64,000 nt of DNA from Halobacillus sp. Nhm2S1 (GTDB lineage Bacteria; Bacillota; Bacilli; Bacillales; Halobacillaceae): NCBI RefSeq assembly GCF_019599545.1, contig NZ_JAIEZV010000004.1, positions 372,001 to 436,000 on the forward strand, given 5' to 3'. Made by a program: the position numbers and the translations under genes. Positions 34,249 to 42,588 of this stretch are shown here, in pieces. The first letter of the stretch is position 1. Every line of letters starts with the position of its first letter. A model generated the notes under the pieces. It was not told the DNA's origin. It made no database searches and saw only the letters and a list, made by a program, of their open reading frames with translations.

Positions 34249-34370
34249 TCCTACCCCTCCTTTATCCATCCATGTGTTGTATATTATTCCTTTACCCGGT
34301 GAATTAAAACTTATATATTGGTCGTAGTCCAATATTATGGTGTGGATTAAAAGCAAAAAACCGATTCCTT

Positions 34371-35309
34371 TTATTTGGAATCGGGAGAGACAGAGGTTTG
34401 TTCATTTTGGTTTTCTTTATTTAGGACAGTCACAAGAGCTTCCACAACTTCCGCGTCGTAATGAGACCCTTTTAACCGGACGATTTCAGCAACCGCGTCG
34501 TCTATGGAAAAAGCTTTTCTATAAGCACGATCTTTCGTCATCGCATCAAAGGTATCGCTTACTGCAATGATTTTTGATTCTATGGGTATTTGGTGATCAA
34601 GCTTCCCATATGGATAGCCACTTCCATCCAATCGTTCGTGATGCTGCTCAATGATTGGACTTAACTCTTCGTATGAAGTACCTTTAAGCATGTCCGCACC
34701 ATCCAACGGGTGTTTTTTTATAATCTCAAACTCTTCATCCGTCAGCCTATCCGGCTTATTCAGTATTTCGTTTGGAACATGAACTTTCCCTATATCATGA
34801 ATGACAGCAGCTATTGTCAAATTCTCCAGCACTTCTTTCCTTAACTTCATCTCTCTGGCTATTTGAACCGAATACTTCGCTACTCGCTCACTATGACGAT
34901 GGGTATAAGGGTCTTTCTGTTCCACTTTATTTTTTATTTCCATCAGAGAAGACATATCTTCACTTAGGTACACAAAGGTTTGTTCAGTAAATGCACATAG
35001 CAGTTCGACTCTCGATTCAGCCGTAAAATGTACCGGTTCTTCCAAGTTACGGGCTGTAAAGTAATCCCCTGCCCCTATCCGCTTTCTTTCAGAACCTAGT
35101 TCGCAAAAAGCTTCCCCTGAAAGCACATAGTAAAACTCAAGTGCCAACGGGTTGTCACTAGGGTAAACATAAAATAATTTATCTTTTTCAATAAGCTGAT
35201 GGACCAGTTCGACCCCGTCTCCCTTAGACAAAAGACTTAATTCCATGTTCTCCTCTATTTTGACAGATTCCAGCGTCTCACCCTTACGATTCAGTTGAAA
35301 ACCCTTCAT
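34371..35309 (-). CDS. Cupin/HD-GYP fusion protein
   Basis: A 312-residue cytoplasmic protein. Residues about 10-115 look like a cupin-type beta barrel (LALEFYYVLSGEAFCELGSERKRIGAGDYF). Residues about 130-295 are an HD-GYP domain with HRHSERVAKYS, HDIGKVHVP (near 170), KHPLDGADML, and HHERLDGSGYP (near 222). HD-GYP proteins usually hydrolyse cyclic di-GMP or related nucleotides. The N-terminal cupin probably senses a ligand and controls the phosphodiesterase, which is inference. The ATG at 35309 with AAAGGTG 9 nt upstream is preferred to the GTG at 35321. It is a lone gene after the hairpin at 35331. Confidence 0.85.
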   Translation of the reverse strand: MKGFQLNRKGETLESVKIEENMELSLLSKGDGVELVHQLIEKDKLFYVYPSDNPLALEFYYVLSGEAFCELGSERKRIGAGDYFTARNLEEPVHFTAESRVELLCAFTEQTFVYLSEDMSSLMEIKNKVEQKDPYTHRHSERVAKYSVQIAREMKLRKEVLENLTIAAVIHDIGKVHVPNEILNKPDRLTDEEFEIIKKHPLDGADMLKGTSYEELSPIIEQHHERLDGSGYPYGKLDHQIPIESKIIAVSDTFDAMTKDRAYRKAFSIDDAVAEIVRLKGSHYDAEVVEALVTVLNKENQNEQTSVSPDSK

Positions 35310-35330
35310 AGAATCACACACCTTTATACG

Positions 35331-35367
35331 AATAAAAACGAATCCTTTGACAGGACTCGTTTTTATT
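35331..35367 (-). terminator. Terminator of the coiled-coil protein gene
   Basis: AATAAAAACGAATCCT (35331-35346) and AGGACTCGTTTTTATT (35352-35367) pair with one mismatch; T-runs lie in both directions. Confidence 0.75.
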
Positions 35368-35405
35368 CTACACTACCGTTATCTGAATTGTCACTCAAAT
35401 CAAGA

Positions 35406-36098
35406 TTACCATCCTACTACCCGGATTGGGTCGATCCAGACCCATCGATCCGCAAAGCGGACAAGCTTCCAACTACACTCTGCCTTTACGCCTTTCTCTG
35501 CCGCCTTCTCGATGGTATCTTGAGACATTTTCAATGTTTCATCATAAGTGTCTTGAACGACTTTATCCAAATCTTCTACGTAGTCCTCTGTCAATTTCTG
35601 CGCTTTCTCTGATTTCTTACCCAGTTTTCCCTTGAGTTTCTCTATTTTGTCTTTTAATTTTTCTTCATCTTTGTGACCTGTATCTATCAATGCTTCCAGT
35701 TCTGAGATGTCATCTTCAATGGACGCGATTTTTCCTTCGACCTTAGCTTGTTCCTCTTCTAACTTTTCATCAATCTTCGCTAACTTATCCATAGCCTTTT
35801 GTTTTTTCTCTTCATCCTTTTCCTCTTCCGCCAACTCTTTTAACGCTTTCTTTCTTTCCTTTTTAAGTTTGACCACTTCTTTGCCTTCTTCTACTTTCCG
35901 TAGATCTAACGTGTACTCCGCTTTTAACTCATCGGCCTTTTCTACTGCTTTTTCAATTTTCTCTTCGATTTCAACATTAGTTTTCTCAATCAATTCCAAA
36001 GCTTTTTCGATGTCTTTCTGCTCATCTGCATACACATTCATCCCCGAACCAAAAACAAAAGCAAGAACAACCAGCAAACTTCCCAACATTCTCTTCAT
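35406..36098 (-). CDS. Secreted coiled-coil protein of unknown function
   Basis: A 230-residue exported protein. A signal peptide (MKRMLGSLLVVLAFVFGSG, cleavage likely near NVYA) is followed by a Lys/Glu-rich coiled coil over about residues 30-185 (for example KELAEEEKDEEKKQKAMDKL). The last 25 residues (CSWKLVRFADRWVWIDPIRVV) are aromatic and basic, unlike the coil, and probably form a small cell-surface or binding motif. GGGAGG precedes the ATG at 36098. No named family was recognised. It is monocistronic, ending at the terminator above. Confidence 0.6.
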   Translation of the reverse strand: MKRMLGSLLVVLAFVFGSGMNVYADEQKDIEKALELIEKTNVEIEEKIEKAVEKADELKAEYTLDLRKVEEGKEVVKLKKERKKALKELAEEEKDEEKKQKAMDKLAKIDEKLEEEQAKVEGKIASIEDDISELEALIDTGHKDEEKLKDKIEKLKGKLGKKSEKAQKLTEDYVEDLDKVVQDTYDETLKMSQDTIEKAAEKGVKAECSWKLVRFADRWVWIDPIRVVGW

Positions 36099-36389
36099 GT
36101 ACGTACCTCCCGTAAAAATATACTTGCCAAAAGCCGCCAACAGTGCATCTATTCGTATAAATCTAAGATGTTAGTAAGTAGTCTTAATGAACTAGTTCTT
36201 TTTGCTCTCATAAATTTTACCATTACCACCATTTTCCTTCAACAAAAAAGGTCGAATAATGAACAATTAATTCTCTATAACGAAGTGATACACAGACTAA
36301 ACTGTCTTCTTAAACAAAGGTTATAGATGGCTCTGTTAAGGGAACAGTATAAAGGGAAATTTTCACACTACGAAAAAGGAGTGGAAAAC

Positions 36390-37280
36390 ATGAATAATAA
36401 GCAATTTGAAAAAATGAAGAACGGTAATGGATTTATCGCTGCGCTTGACCAAAGTGGTGGAAGTACACCGAAGGCACTGGCAGCTTATGGTGTCCCGGAA
36501 GATTCTTATTCAGGCGAGGATGAGATGTTCGATCTTGTCCATCAAATGCGGACAAGAATCATCACCTCCCCATCTTTTGATGCCGACCATATCCTAGGAG
36601 CCATCCTCTTCGAGCAAACGATGGACAGGGAAATCGAAGGTCAATTCACAGCTGATTACTTGGCCAGCAAAGGGATCGTTCCTTTCCTTAAAGTCGACAA
36701 AGGGTTGGCGGAAAAGGAAAACGGCGTCCAGCTCATGAAACCGATTGATGATCTTGATGAAACATTGCGGCGTGCCAATGAACGTAACATCTTCGGCACG
36801 AAGATGCGGTCTGTCATTCATGAGCCGAATCCAAGTGGAATCAAAGAAGTTGTTCAACAGCAGTTCGACATTGGAAAAAGAATTATCGCTTCAGACCTTG
36901 TACCAATCATCGAACCAGAAGTCGATATTCACAGCAGCGACAAAGAAAAATGCGAGGAACTTCTCCGAGACGAGATTTTGAAACACTTGAACGAGTTATC
37001 TGAAGAGGAGAACGTGATGCTGAAGCTTACGATTCCAACTCAACCAAATGCATACAAAGAACTTGTCGATCATCCTCGAGTCGTCCGAGTCGTTGCCCTT
37101 TCCGGTGGTTATTCCCGTGAAGAAGCGAACGAAAAGCTAAAAGAAAACAATGGTGTTATCGCAAGTTTCTCCCGTGCCCTGGCTGCAGATTTGAATGCCA
37201 ATCAGTCTGAGCAGGAATTCGATGCAGAGCTTAAAAAAGCTGTCGATTCCATCTATGACGCCTCCGTAAATAAAAAATAG
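36390..37280 (+). CDS. fda: Class I fructose-1,6-bisphosphate aldolase
   Basis: A 296-residue Schiff-base aldolase, like the staphylococcal and lactococcal class I enzyme (about 296 residues), that splits fructose-1,6-bisphosphate in glycolysis. Its start, [20 protein letters not shown], is nearly diagnostic. KVDKGL and the substrate lysine region [14 protein letters not shown] are present, and [13 protein letters not shown] is the phosphate-binding segment. The ATG at 36390 has AAAAGGAG upstream; the frame opens earlier at 36327 without a site. A single gene closed by a terminator shared with cadA. Halophilic bacilli often also carry a class II aldolase elsewhere; none is in this window. Confidence 0.93.
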   Translation: MNNKQFEKMKNGNGFIAALDQSGGSTPKALAAYGVPEDSYSGEDEMFDLVHQMRTRIITSPSFDADHILGAILFEQTMDREIEGQFTADYLASKGIVPFLKVDKGLAEKENGVQLMKPIDDLDETLRRANERNIFGTKMRSVIHEPNPSGIKEVVQQQFDIGKRIIASDLVPIIEPEVDIHSSDKEKCEELLRDEILKHLNELSEEENVMLKLTIPTQPNAYKELVDHPRVVRVVALSGGYSREEANEKLKENNGVIASFSRALAADLNANQSEQEFDAELKKAVDSIYDASVNKK

Positions 37281-37283
37281 CAG

Positions 37284-37324
37284 CAAAAAAAGGTGCGATC
37301 CATAGATCGCACCCTTTTTTTTAT
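37284..37324. terminator. Bidirectional terminator between fda and cadA
   Basis: GGTGCGATC (37292-37300) and GATCGCACC (37305-37313) with A- and T-runs; the genes are convergent. Confidence 0.85.
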
Positions 37325-39930
37325 TTACTTCTTAATAATCTCATACTGTTGAGAATGACAAGTAAAGCTGCCCCTGTATCACTCAAAACAGCCATCCATA
37401 AGGTCAGGAAACCCGGGAAAATAAGCATCAGTGCCGCAAGCTTCGTCACTAAAGAAAACCACACATTCTGCTTGATGATTTTCAACGCTTTCCTACTCAA
37501 GCGAATCGTGTGCGGCAGCTTTTCCAGGTTATCTGCCATCAGAACAATATCTGCCGTTTCCATAGCGGTATCTGTCCCTGCTCCCCCCATAGCGATGCCG
37601 AGATCAGAGGTCGCTAAAGCCGGGGCATCATTGATTCCATCCCCAACCATGGCTACACGCTTTCCTTCTGCTTGAAGCTTCTTTACAGCTGAAACTTTAT
37701 CCTCGGGCAAGAGCTCAGCGAAATAACGATCGACGCCTGTTTCCCTGGCAATCTTATCCGCTGTCCCTTTGTTGTCCCCTGTGAGCATCACCATTTCCTG
37801 CATGCCCACCTGCTTCAACTTTTGAATGGATTGAACGGTGATATCCCGAATGGTATCGGCGACAGCGATGAGGCCTAGAGCTTTCTCAGAGGTCCCTACA
37901 ACGACAATGGTGTGTCCCTCTTTTTGCAACTGATCCATCCGTTCTTTAATATCAGAAAGAGGTACCTGCATGTCTTCAAACAACTTTGGACTTCCAGCAA
38001 AATATTCTACGCCAGCCAACTTCGCTTTCGCCCCTTTTCCTGCAATGGACTGAAAGTCTTCCCCTTCTATCGCTGCGATGTTTCGTTTGGCGGCATACGT
38101 CGTAATCGCCTGCGCAATCGGGTGGGTGGAATATTCTTCAATGGTACGCGCCACACGGATCAGCTCCGATTCACTTATGCCAAGTGCGTGCATTTCAGAA
38201 ACCTTTGGGCGTCCTTCTGTAAGCGTCCCTGTCTTATCGAAAGCGATGGCTTTGATGGTTCCCGCCTTCTCAAGAAAAGTACCGCCCTTGATGAGGACTC
38301 CATTTTTAGCTGCATTACCAATGGCTGAAACAATCGCGACTGGTGTGGAAATTACAAGAGCACAAGGACAGGCGACCACGAGTAAAGCGAGCCCTTTATA
38401 CAGCCACTCTCCCCAAGTGCCAAAGCCAAAGAGAGGCGGAAGGACCATAACCAACAGAGCGAGAGTGAATACAATCGGCGTATAAACTCGCGCAAAACGG
38501 TCTACAAATGCCTGGGTAGGAGCTCTTTTCTCTTGAGCCTCTTCTACAAGGTGAATGATTTTGGCTATCGTTGTATCTTCCACAAGCTTCGTCACTTCAA
38601 CTTCTAATGATCCACTTTCATTCACTGTACCTGCATATACGATATCTCCCGTTTGTTTGTCTACAGGCAAGGATTCTCCTGTGATTGGTGCTTGGTTGAC
38701 ACTGGATGTGCCTGTCACCACTTCACCATCCAAAGGAATTTTCTCTCCTGGTTTAACGATGATGACTTCACCAACCCCAACCACTTCTACCGCTTTACGG
38801 ACAAGTTGGTTCCCCGATTTGACCGTAGCTTCTTTTGGCGTGAGATTGATCAAACTCCTGATTGATTCTCGCGTCCGTTCAATTGACCGGTTTTGAAGTG
38901 TATTTCCTAATGCGAACAACCATACGACCATGGCCCCCTCAAACCACTCGCCGATAAGGGCTGCCCCGATGGCTGCCGAAGCCATGAGGACGTTCATATC
39001 CAAAGAACCGCTCTTGATTGCATAAAAAGCACTTCTCGCAGGCTTGAAACCGCCAATTAAAATAGCCGCTGCATAAAAAGCCGTGATGAAATCTGCCGGG
39101 AGATTGGTGAGTGATCCAATAAAGCCGAAACCTAGGAACAAGCCAGATAAGGTTGTCGTTGATGTTCCTTTACTTTTGACAGGCTGCTCATGACGGTCGC
39201 CCCTTTTCCCCTCCAAGGAAGCTTGAAATCCAGCCCTTCCTACTTCTTTTATAATTTCTTTCGGAGAGGTCGTATGCTGAATCTGCATTTTCCCGGTTGA
39301 AAATTGGACTTGAACGTCATGAACGGCAGGATTTTTGCTCAAATGCTTTTCAATCGTCATGGCACAAGAGCCACAATCCATGCCGTCTATTTTATAGGTT
39401 TGTTGATCCTTATGACGATCCACCCGTTCGGCCTCAAAACCCAACCGGCGAATATGTTTCGGGATCTGGTTATAAAGATCTTCATTCGCGGCACCTACCG
39501 TCATCTTGCCCGTCCCGTACTGCACGTTGACGGAATGGATTCCGCTGAGCTTTTGCAGCCCTTTTTCAATCGTAGCTGCACAAGAAGGACAGTCCATACC
39601 TTTCACATTGAACTTCACCACGTTGGAACCTTCAAGTCTGTCTGAGGTACAGCATGAAACATCTTCTTGTTCATTCCCACAGCAATCGACCTGGGATGCT
39701 TCACCACCCTTGGTATCACTAGAACAACACATGGTGGTTGCCTCTGCTTCTTCCGTGGCAGAGGAGCAACAGGATGTTTCCATTTTGTCTTTACCCTTAG
39801 AGCTGGAACTGGAACAACAAGTGACTTTCGGCTCCTGTTCTTCTTTGACACTCGAGCAACAGGAGACCGTTTCATCTTTCATAACCTTTTCCGAACTTGA
39901 ACAACAGCTCGATTTCTTCTCCTCATTCAT
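37321..39930 (-). CDS. cadA: Cadmium/zinc/lead P-type ATPase CadA with cysteine-pair extension
   Basis: An 869-residue P1B-type ATPase that pumps Cd, Zn or Pb out of the cell. Order of parts: an unusual N-terminal region (residues 1-95) with seven CC pairs in a repeated CCSS context; two heavy-metal-associated domains (GMDCPSCAATIEKGL near 107 and GMDCGSCAMTIEKHL near 180); the membrane part with VVACPCALVIS (CPC near 520); the phosphorylation site DKTGTLTEG (near 565); and MVGDGINDAPALA. Typical CadA starts directly with one HMA domain and is 710-730 residues long, so the front extension and second HMA are additions. The ATG at 39930 follows GAGGTG. It is 20 bp or so after cadC. Confidence 0.92.
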   Translation of the reverse strand: MNEEKKSSCCSSSEKVMKDETVSCCSSVKEEQEPKVTCCSSSSSKGKDKMETSCCSSATEEAEATTMCCSSDTKGGEASQVDCCGNEQEDVSCCTSDRLEGSNVVKFNVKGMDCPSCAATIEKGLQKLSGIHSVNVQYGTGKMTVGAANEDLYNQIPKHIRRLGFEAERVDRHKDQQTYKIDGMDCGSCAMTIEKHLSKNPAVHDVQVQFSTGKMQIQHTTSPKEIIKEVGRAGFQASLEGKRGDRHEQPVKSKGTSTTTLSGLFLGFGFIGSLTNLPADFITAFYAAAILIGGFKPARSAFYAIKSGSLDMNVLMASAAIGAALIGEWFEGAMVVWLFALGNTLQNRSIERTRESIRSLINLTPKEATVKSGNQLVRKAVEVVGVGEVIIVKPGEKIPLDGEVVTGTSSVNQAPITGESLPVDKQTGDIVYAGTVNESGSLEVEVTKLVEDTTIAKIIHLVEEAQEKRAPTQAFVDRFARVYTPIVFTLALLVMVLPPLFGFGTWGEWLYKGLALLVVACPCALVISTPVAIVSAIGNAAKNGVLIKGGTFLEKAGTIKAIAFDKTGTLTEGRPKVSEMHALGISESELIRVARTIEEYSTHPIAQAITTYAAKRNIAAIEGEDFQSIAGKGAKAKLAGVEYFAGSPKLFEDMQVPLSDIKERMDQLQKEGHTIVVVGTSEKALGLIAVADTIRDITVQSIQKLKQVGMQEMVMLTGDNKGTADKIARETGVDRYFAELLPEDKVSAVKKLQAEGKRVAMVGDGINDAPALATSDLGIAMGGAGTDTAMETADIVLMADNLEKLPHTIRLSRKALKIIKQNVWFSLVTKLAALMLIFPGFLTLWMAVLSDTGAALLVILNSMRLLRSK

Positions 39931-39951
39931 TCCTCTCACCTCTGTTTCTTT

Positions 39952-40338
39952 CTAAACTTCTTTCGAATGTTGAATTGCAATAGAGACCAACTGGTGTACA
40001 TGTTCGTCAGCTAAAGAATAAAAAACGAGCTTCCCTTCCTTACGGTATTTAGCTAATTTCATATTACGCAGTAATCGGAGGTGATGCGAAGCGGTGGCTG
40101 TGGTTGAACCAATGATGTTTGCTACGTCACAAACACAGAGCTCATTTTCAAGTGTCAGCGCGTAAGCAATTTTCAAACGCGTGGCATCGGACAGGGCTTT
40201 AAAAATTAACTCCACACCAATAACTTCCTCCATCTTCGGCTGGACCCTTTGGACAAGTTCTTCATCATAACAAAAAGTGTCGCACGTATCTTTGGCCGTT
40301 TTCTTCACAACATTTTCACTCAATATATTCACCTTCAT
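39952..40338 (-). CDS. cadC: CadC, ArsR/SmtB-family cadmium/lead/zinc-sensing repressor
   Basis: A 128-residue winged-helix repressor. The four thiolates that bind Cd or Pb in staphylococcal CadC are present: Cys in KDTCDTFCYDEE at the N-terminus (two) and in NELCVCDVANII (two). The recognition helix is TTATASHHLRLL, and the body matches CadC elsewhere (RKEGKLVFYSLADEH). The ATG at 40338 lies inside the operator; the TTG at 40323 with AAGGTG 6 nt upstream is an alternative start five codons later. It controls its own operon with cadA by releasing DNA when metal binds. Confidence 0.92.
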   Translation of the reverse strand: MKVNILSENVVKKTAKDTCDTFCYDEELVQRVQPKMEEVIGVELIFKALSDATRLKIAYALTLENELCVCDVANIIGSTTATASHHLRLLRNMKLAKYRKEGKLVFYSLADEHVHQLVSIAIQHSKEV

Positions 40339-40372
40339 TCAAATATTCGTTTTAATGTTTAAATATAGTGTA
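40330..40372 (-). promoter_or_regulatory. CadC-type operator
   Basis: The minus strand reads AATATTTGAATGAA before the cadC ribosome site, identical to half of the known staphylococcal cad operator. The other half is a diverged AAACATTAAAACG. It overlaps the likely transcription start region. Confidence 0.55.
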
Positions 40373-40497
40373 TGCCCTTTCTTCCAACTTCGTCAATGGT
40401 ATGAATCAAATAATCATTTGAATATAAAAATAACTCGATGTACCCTGAGGCACTGACCAAGATTTCTATCCTTTTATCGTCAGCGCGATATTTTTGT

Positions 40498-40703
40498 GCG
40501 ATTCGCACACTCTTAAGCGCTACTCGCATACTCTTTGGCGCGATCCGCACACTCTTTGGCGCGACTCACACCCCCTTTGGCGCGACTCACACCCCTTTTG
40601 GCGCGACTCACACCCCCTTTGGCGCGACTCACACCCCTTTTGGCGCGACTCACACCCCCTTTGGCGCGACTCACACCCTTTGGCACAATTAGCATACTCT
40701 TAG
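40498..40703. repeat. Tandem 21-bp repeat array, about nine to eleven units
   Basis: Seven clear units start at 40538, 40559, 40580, 40601, 40622, 40643 and 40664, each with the pattern GCGCGACTCACACCCCCTTTG or close variants (the first is GCGCGATCCGCACACTCTTTG). Degenerate units flank them from 40498 and to about 40703. Units at 40559, 40601 and 40643 are identical, and those at 40580 and 40622 differ from them by one C/T shift, so the inner part is a 42-bp dimer repeated. No unrelated spacers exist, so this is not CRISPR. Confidence 0.9.
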
Positions 40704-40726
40704 CCGCGAGCTTCCCTCTTTCATAC

Positions 40727-40768
40727 AAAAATAAAAAGCCTTCTCTCAACTGAAGTTGAAAGAAGGCT
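40727..40768 (-). terminator. Terminator of the YhgE-like gene
   Basis: AGCCTTCTCTCAACT (40737-40751) and AGTTGAAAGAAGGCT (40754-40768) pair with one mismatch and a T-run on the minus strand. Confidence 0.78.
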
Positions 40769-40773
40769 CCTCT

Positions 40774-42588
40774 TTACCTGAACAAATCCAACAAGCGATC
40801 CCAGAAGCTCTTTTCTTTTTCTTTCTCTGGAACCTCTTCTTGTTCTTCGTCCTTTTTGATGCTTTCTGTTTTAATGACAAACTGTACGGATCCAACCTTT
40901 TCATTCTTTTCTGATACGAAGGAAGTTGGTTCAAAATCAGATTTATCGTATTCTTCGACCATTTTTTCAATTTCCGAGTCCATCTCACCAGGTAAATTGC
41001 TCGTGTTGGACGCTAATTTGGATGTACCTTCGTGGAGTTCTGCAGCCCCATTTTCGAGTTCGTCGGTTCCGTTCGTCAGACTTCCAATGCCGCTGTGAAT
41101 GTCTGCATAAGACCCTGCCAGCTGGTCAACTCCACCTGTATAATCTTTGAGTCCAGCGTGAAACTCACCATATTTCGATGAAAGCGACTGTAATCCTTCC
41201 TGCAATTGTTTTACAGACTCACCGATATCCATATTTTCCATACCGGCCCCGATCTGGTCAGCCATCGCGCTCAGGTTTGTGCTCATTTCATTCAATGAAC
41301 CCGCACTCTGTTCCAAAGCTGGGCCGACGGATTGATACGCTTCTTTGACATTAGCGTACGTTCCTTTTGCGGTTTGAGCGGCCTGATATGTTTCTACCAA
41401 CTTATTGACGACTTCCTTGTCAGCTCCACTTTCACGCAAGGCCTGGATTTCCTGTTCTGAAATCTGATACCCGGGAATGGCTTCAATGGACTGACTCAGG
41501 GCCTGATGGGCTTGGCTGTACTGATCCTTCAGATTCGTCAAACCTTTTCTAACCTCATTCAATCCTGCAGAAAGCTGACGCAAGCCCTCTTCCATTTTGG
41601 CAAAATCACTAACGTTCACTTCACCAGATCCAGAAGCGACAGCCTCGTTCATCTGTTGCAGCGCGTTTTTAATGGAAGCTGAGCCTTCCACAAGCTCTGA
41701 TGAACCATTGCTTAACCCTTGGATGCCGCTATTGAATTGTTCTGATCCGCCGTACAGACTTGCTGCGCCATCATTCAGTTCAGCTATTCCGTTTTTGAGT
41801 TCCCCGACACCCTGGTTGATCTCAGCCGTGGCATTCGATAAGGAGCCCATGTCGTTCTTCATCCCGCCAATGTCCGGGGCGTCAATGGACATGGAGGATG
41901 GAATCGCTGCAAATTCAATGCTTTCCATCTCCAAGTCGGTAACGTCCGCGGTAAGAGTGAAACTTCCTTCTTTTTCAGGCATGACGGTGAAGGTCACTTG
42001 CCGGTCTTTCCCAGCGTTCGCGACCGTTCCTTCGGGAGCTTGAATGTTTTCATAAATCATGGAATCAAGCTTCATCGTGATCTGCATCAAGTAGTTGTTG
42101 AAAAAGCTCTCATCCGCCTGTTCATTTTTCGTTGTATCAATGCTCACTTTGAGACTGCCGTCTTTTCCGATCAGATCTTCAGGATTCATGACTTCTCCAT
42201 CCAATTGATAGGAAACATCAATATCCCAAGGCAGTGGTTTGCCTTCTAAATTTCCTTGATAGTAGTACTCTTCTTCTTTCGCGTGCAATTCGACTTTTTC
42301 ATTCTGCTGCTGTATTTCTGTGACATCCGTCAGGTTCTGAACACTTGTATAAGGGCCATAATCTATGATTTCCCCAGGCTCTTCGATTGTAAAATTGTTG
42401 ACGACGTACATTTCCTCTTGATCACCGGAAGCATCAAGCGTGGTGTACACAACTTCATGCTTTTTCGAGTAGGAGCCTTTCCCTTCCGGCTCTGTTTTTC
42501 CGTTGTCCTCTGCCGACACAGGAACGGCCGGCAAGACGAGAAGAAATGCTGTGAACATCGCTGTCGCACGTTTGAATCTCATCCTCAC
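40774..42588 (-). CDS. Secreted YhgE/Pip-like protein with heptad repeats
   Basis: A 604-residue exported protein. A signal peptide (FKRATAMFTAFLLVLPAVPVSA) precedes a beta-rich domain (about 30-240) and then long helices with the xxL..G heptads of YhgE/Pip proteins (IAELNDGAASLYGGSEQF, IQGLSNGSSELVEGSASI, LTNGTDELENGAAELHEGT). The C-terminal 60 residues are charged, ending KEKEKSFWDRLLDLFR. Unlike YhgE, it lacks obvious membrane helices after the signal. Its start ATG overlaps the stop of the MMPL gene by 4 bp, so the pair is coupled and probably works as one envelope complex. The cargo is unknown. Confidence 0.72.
   Translation of the reverse strand: MRMRFKRATAMFTAFLLVLPAVPVSAEDNGKTEPEGKGSYSKKHEVVYTTLDASGDQEEMYVVNNFTIEEPGEIIDYGPYTSVQNLTDVTEIQQQNEKVELHAKEEEYYYQGNLEGKPLPWDIDVSYQLDGEVMNPEDLIGKDGSLKVSIDTTKNEQADESFFNNYLMQITMKLDSMIYENIQAPEGTVANAGKDRQVTFTVMPEKEGSFTLTADVTDLEMESIEFAAIPSSMSIDAPDIGGMKNDMGSLSNATAEINQGVGELKNGIAELNDGAASLYGGSEQFNSGIQGLSNGSSELVEGSASIKNALQQMNEAVASGSGEVNVSDFAKMEEGLRQLSAGLNEVRKGLTNLKDQYSQAHQALSQSIEAIPGYQISEQEIQALRESGADKEVVNKLVETYQAAQTAKGTYANVKEAYQSVGPALEQSAGSLNEMSTNLSAMADQIGAGMENMDIGESVKQLQEGLQSLSSKYGEFHAGLKDYTGGVDQLAGSYADIHSGIGSLTNGTDELENGAAELHEGTSKLASNTSNLPGEMDSEIEKMVEEYDKSDFEPTSFVSEKNEKVGSVQFVIKTESIKKDEEQEEVPEKEKEKSFWDRLLDLFR

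Noticed and set aside
39506-39955. Ser/Glu/Gln-rich open frame antisense to the start of cadA
   Set aside because: It is the shadow of the CCSS-encoding repeats of cadA; no start signals.
40498-40703. CRISPR array
   Set aside because: Units are contiguous and similar across their whole length, with no unique spacers and no cas genes.
40438-40753. Open frames on both strands through the 21-bp repeats, encoding FGATHTP-, RDSHPLW- or SRAKGGV-type repeats
   Set aside because: They exist because a 21-bp unit keeps all frames open. There are no ribosome sites, and the unit is non-coding elsewhere (24.6 kb).
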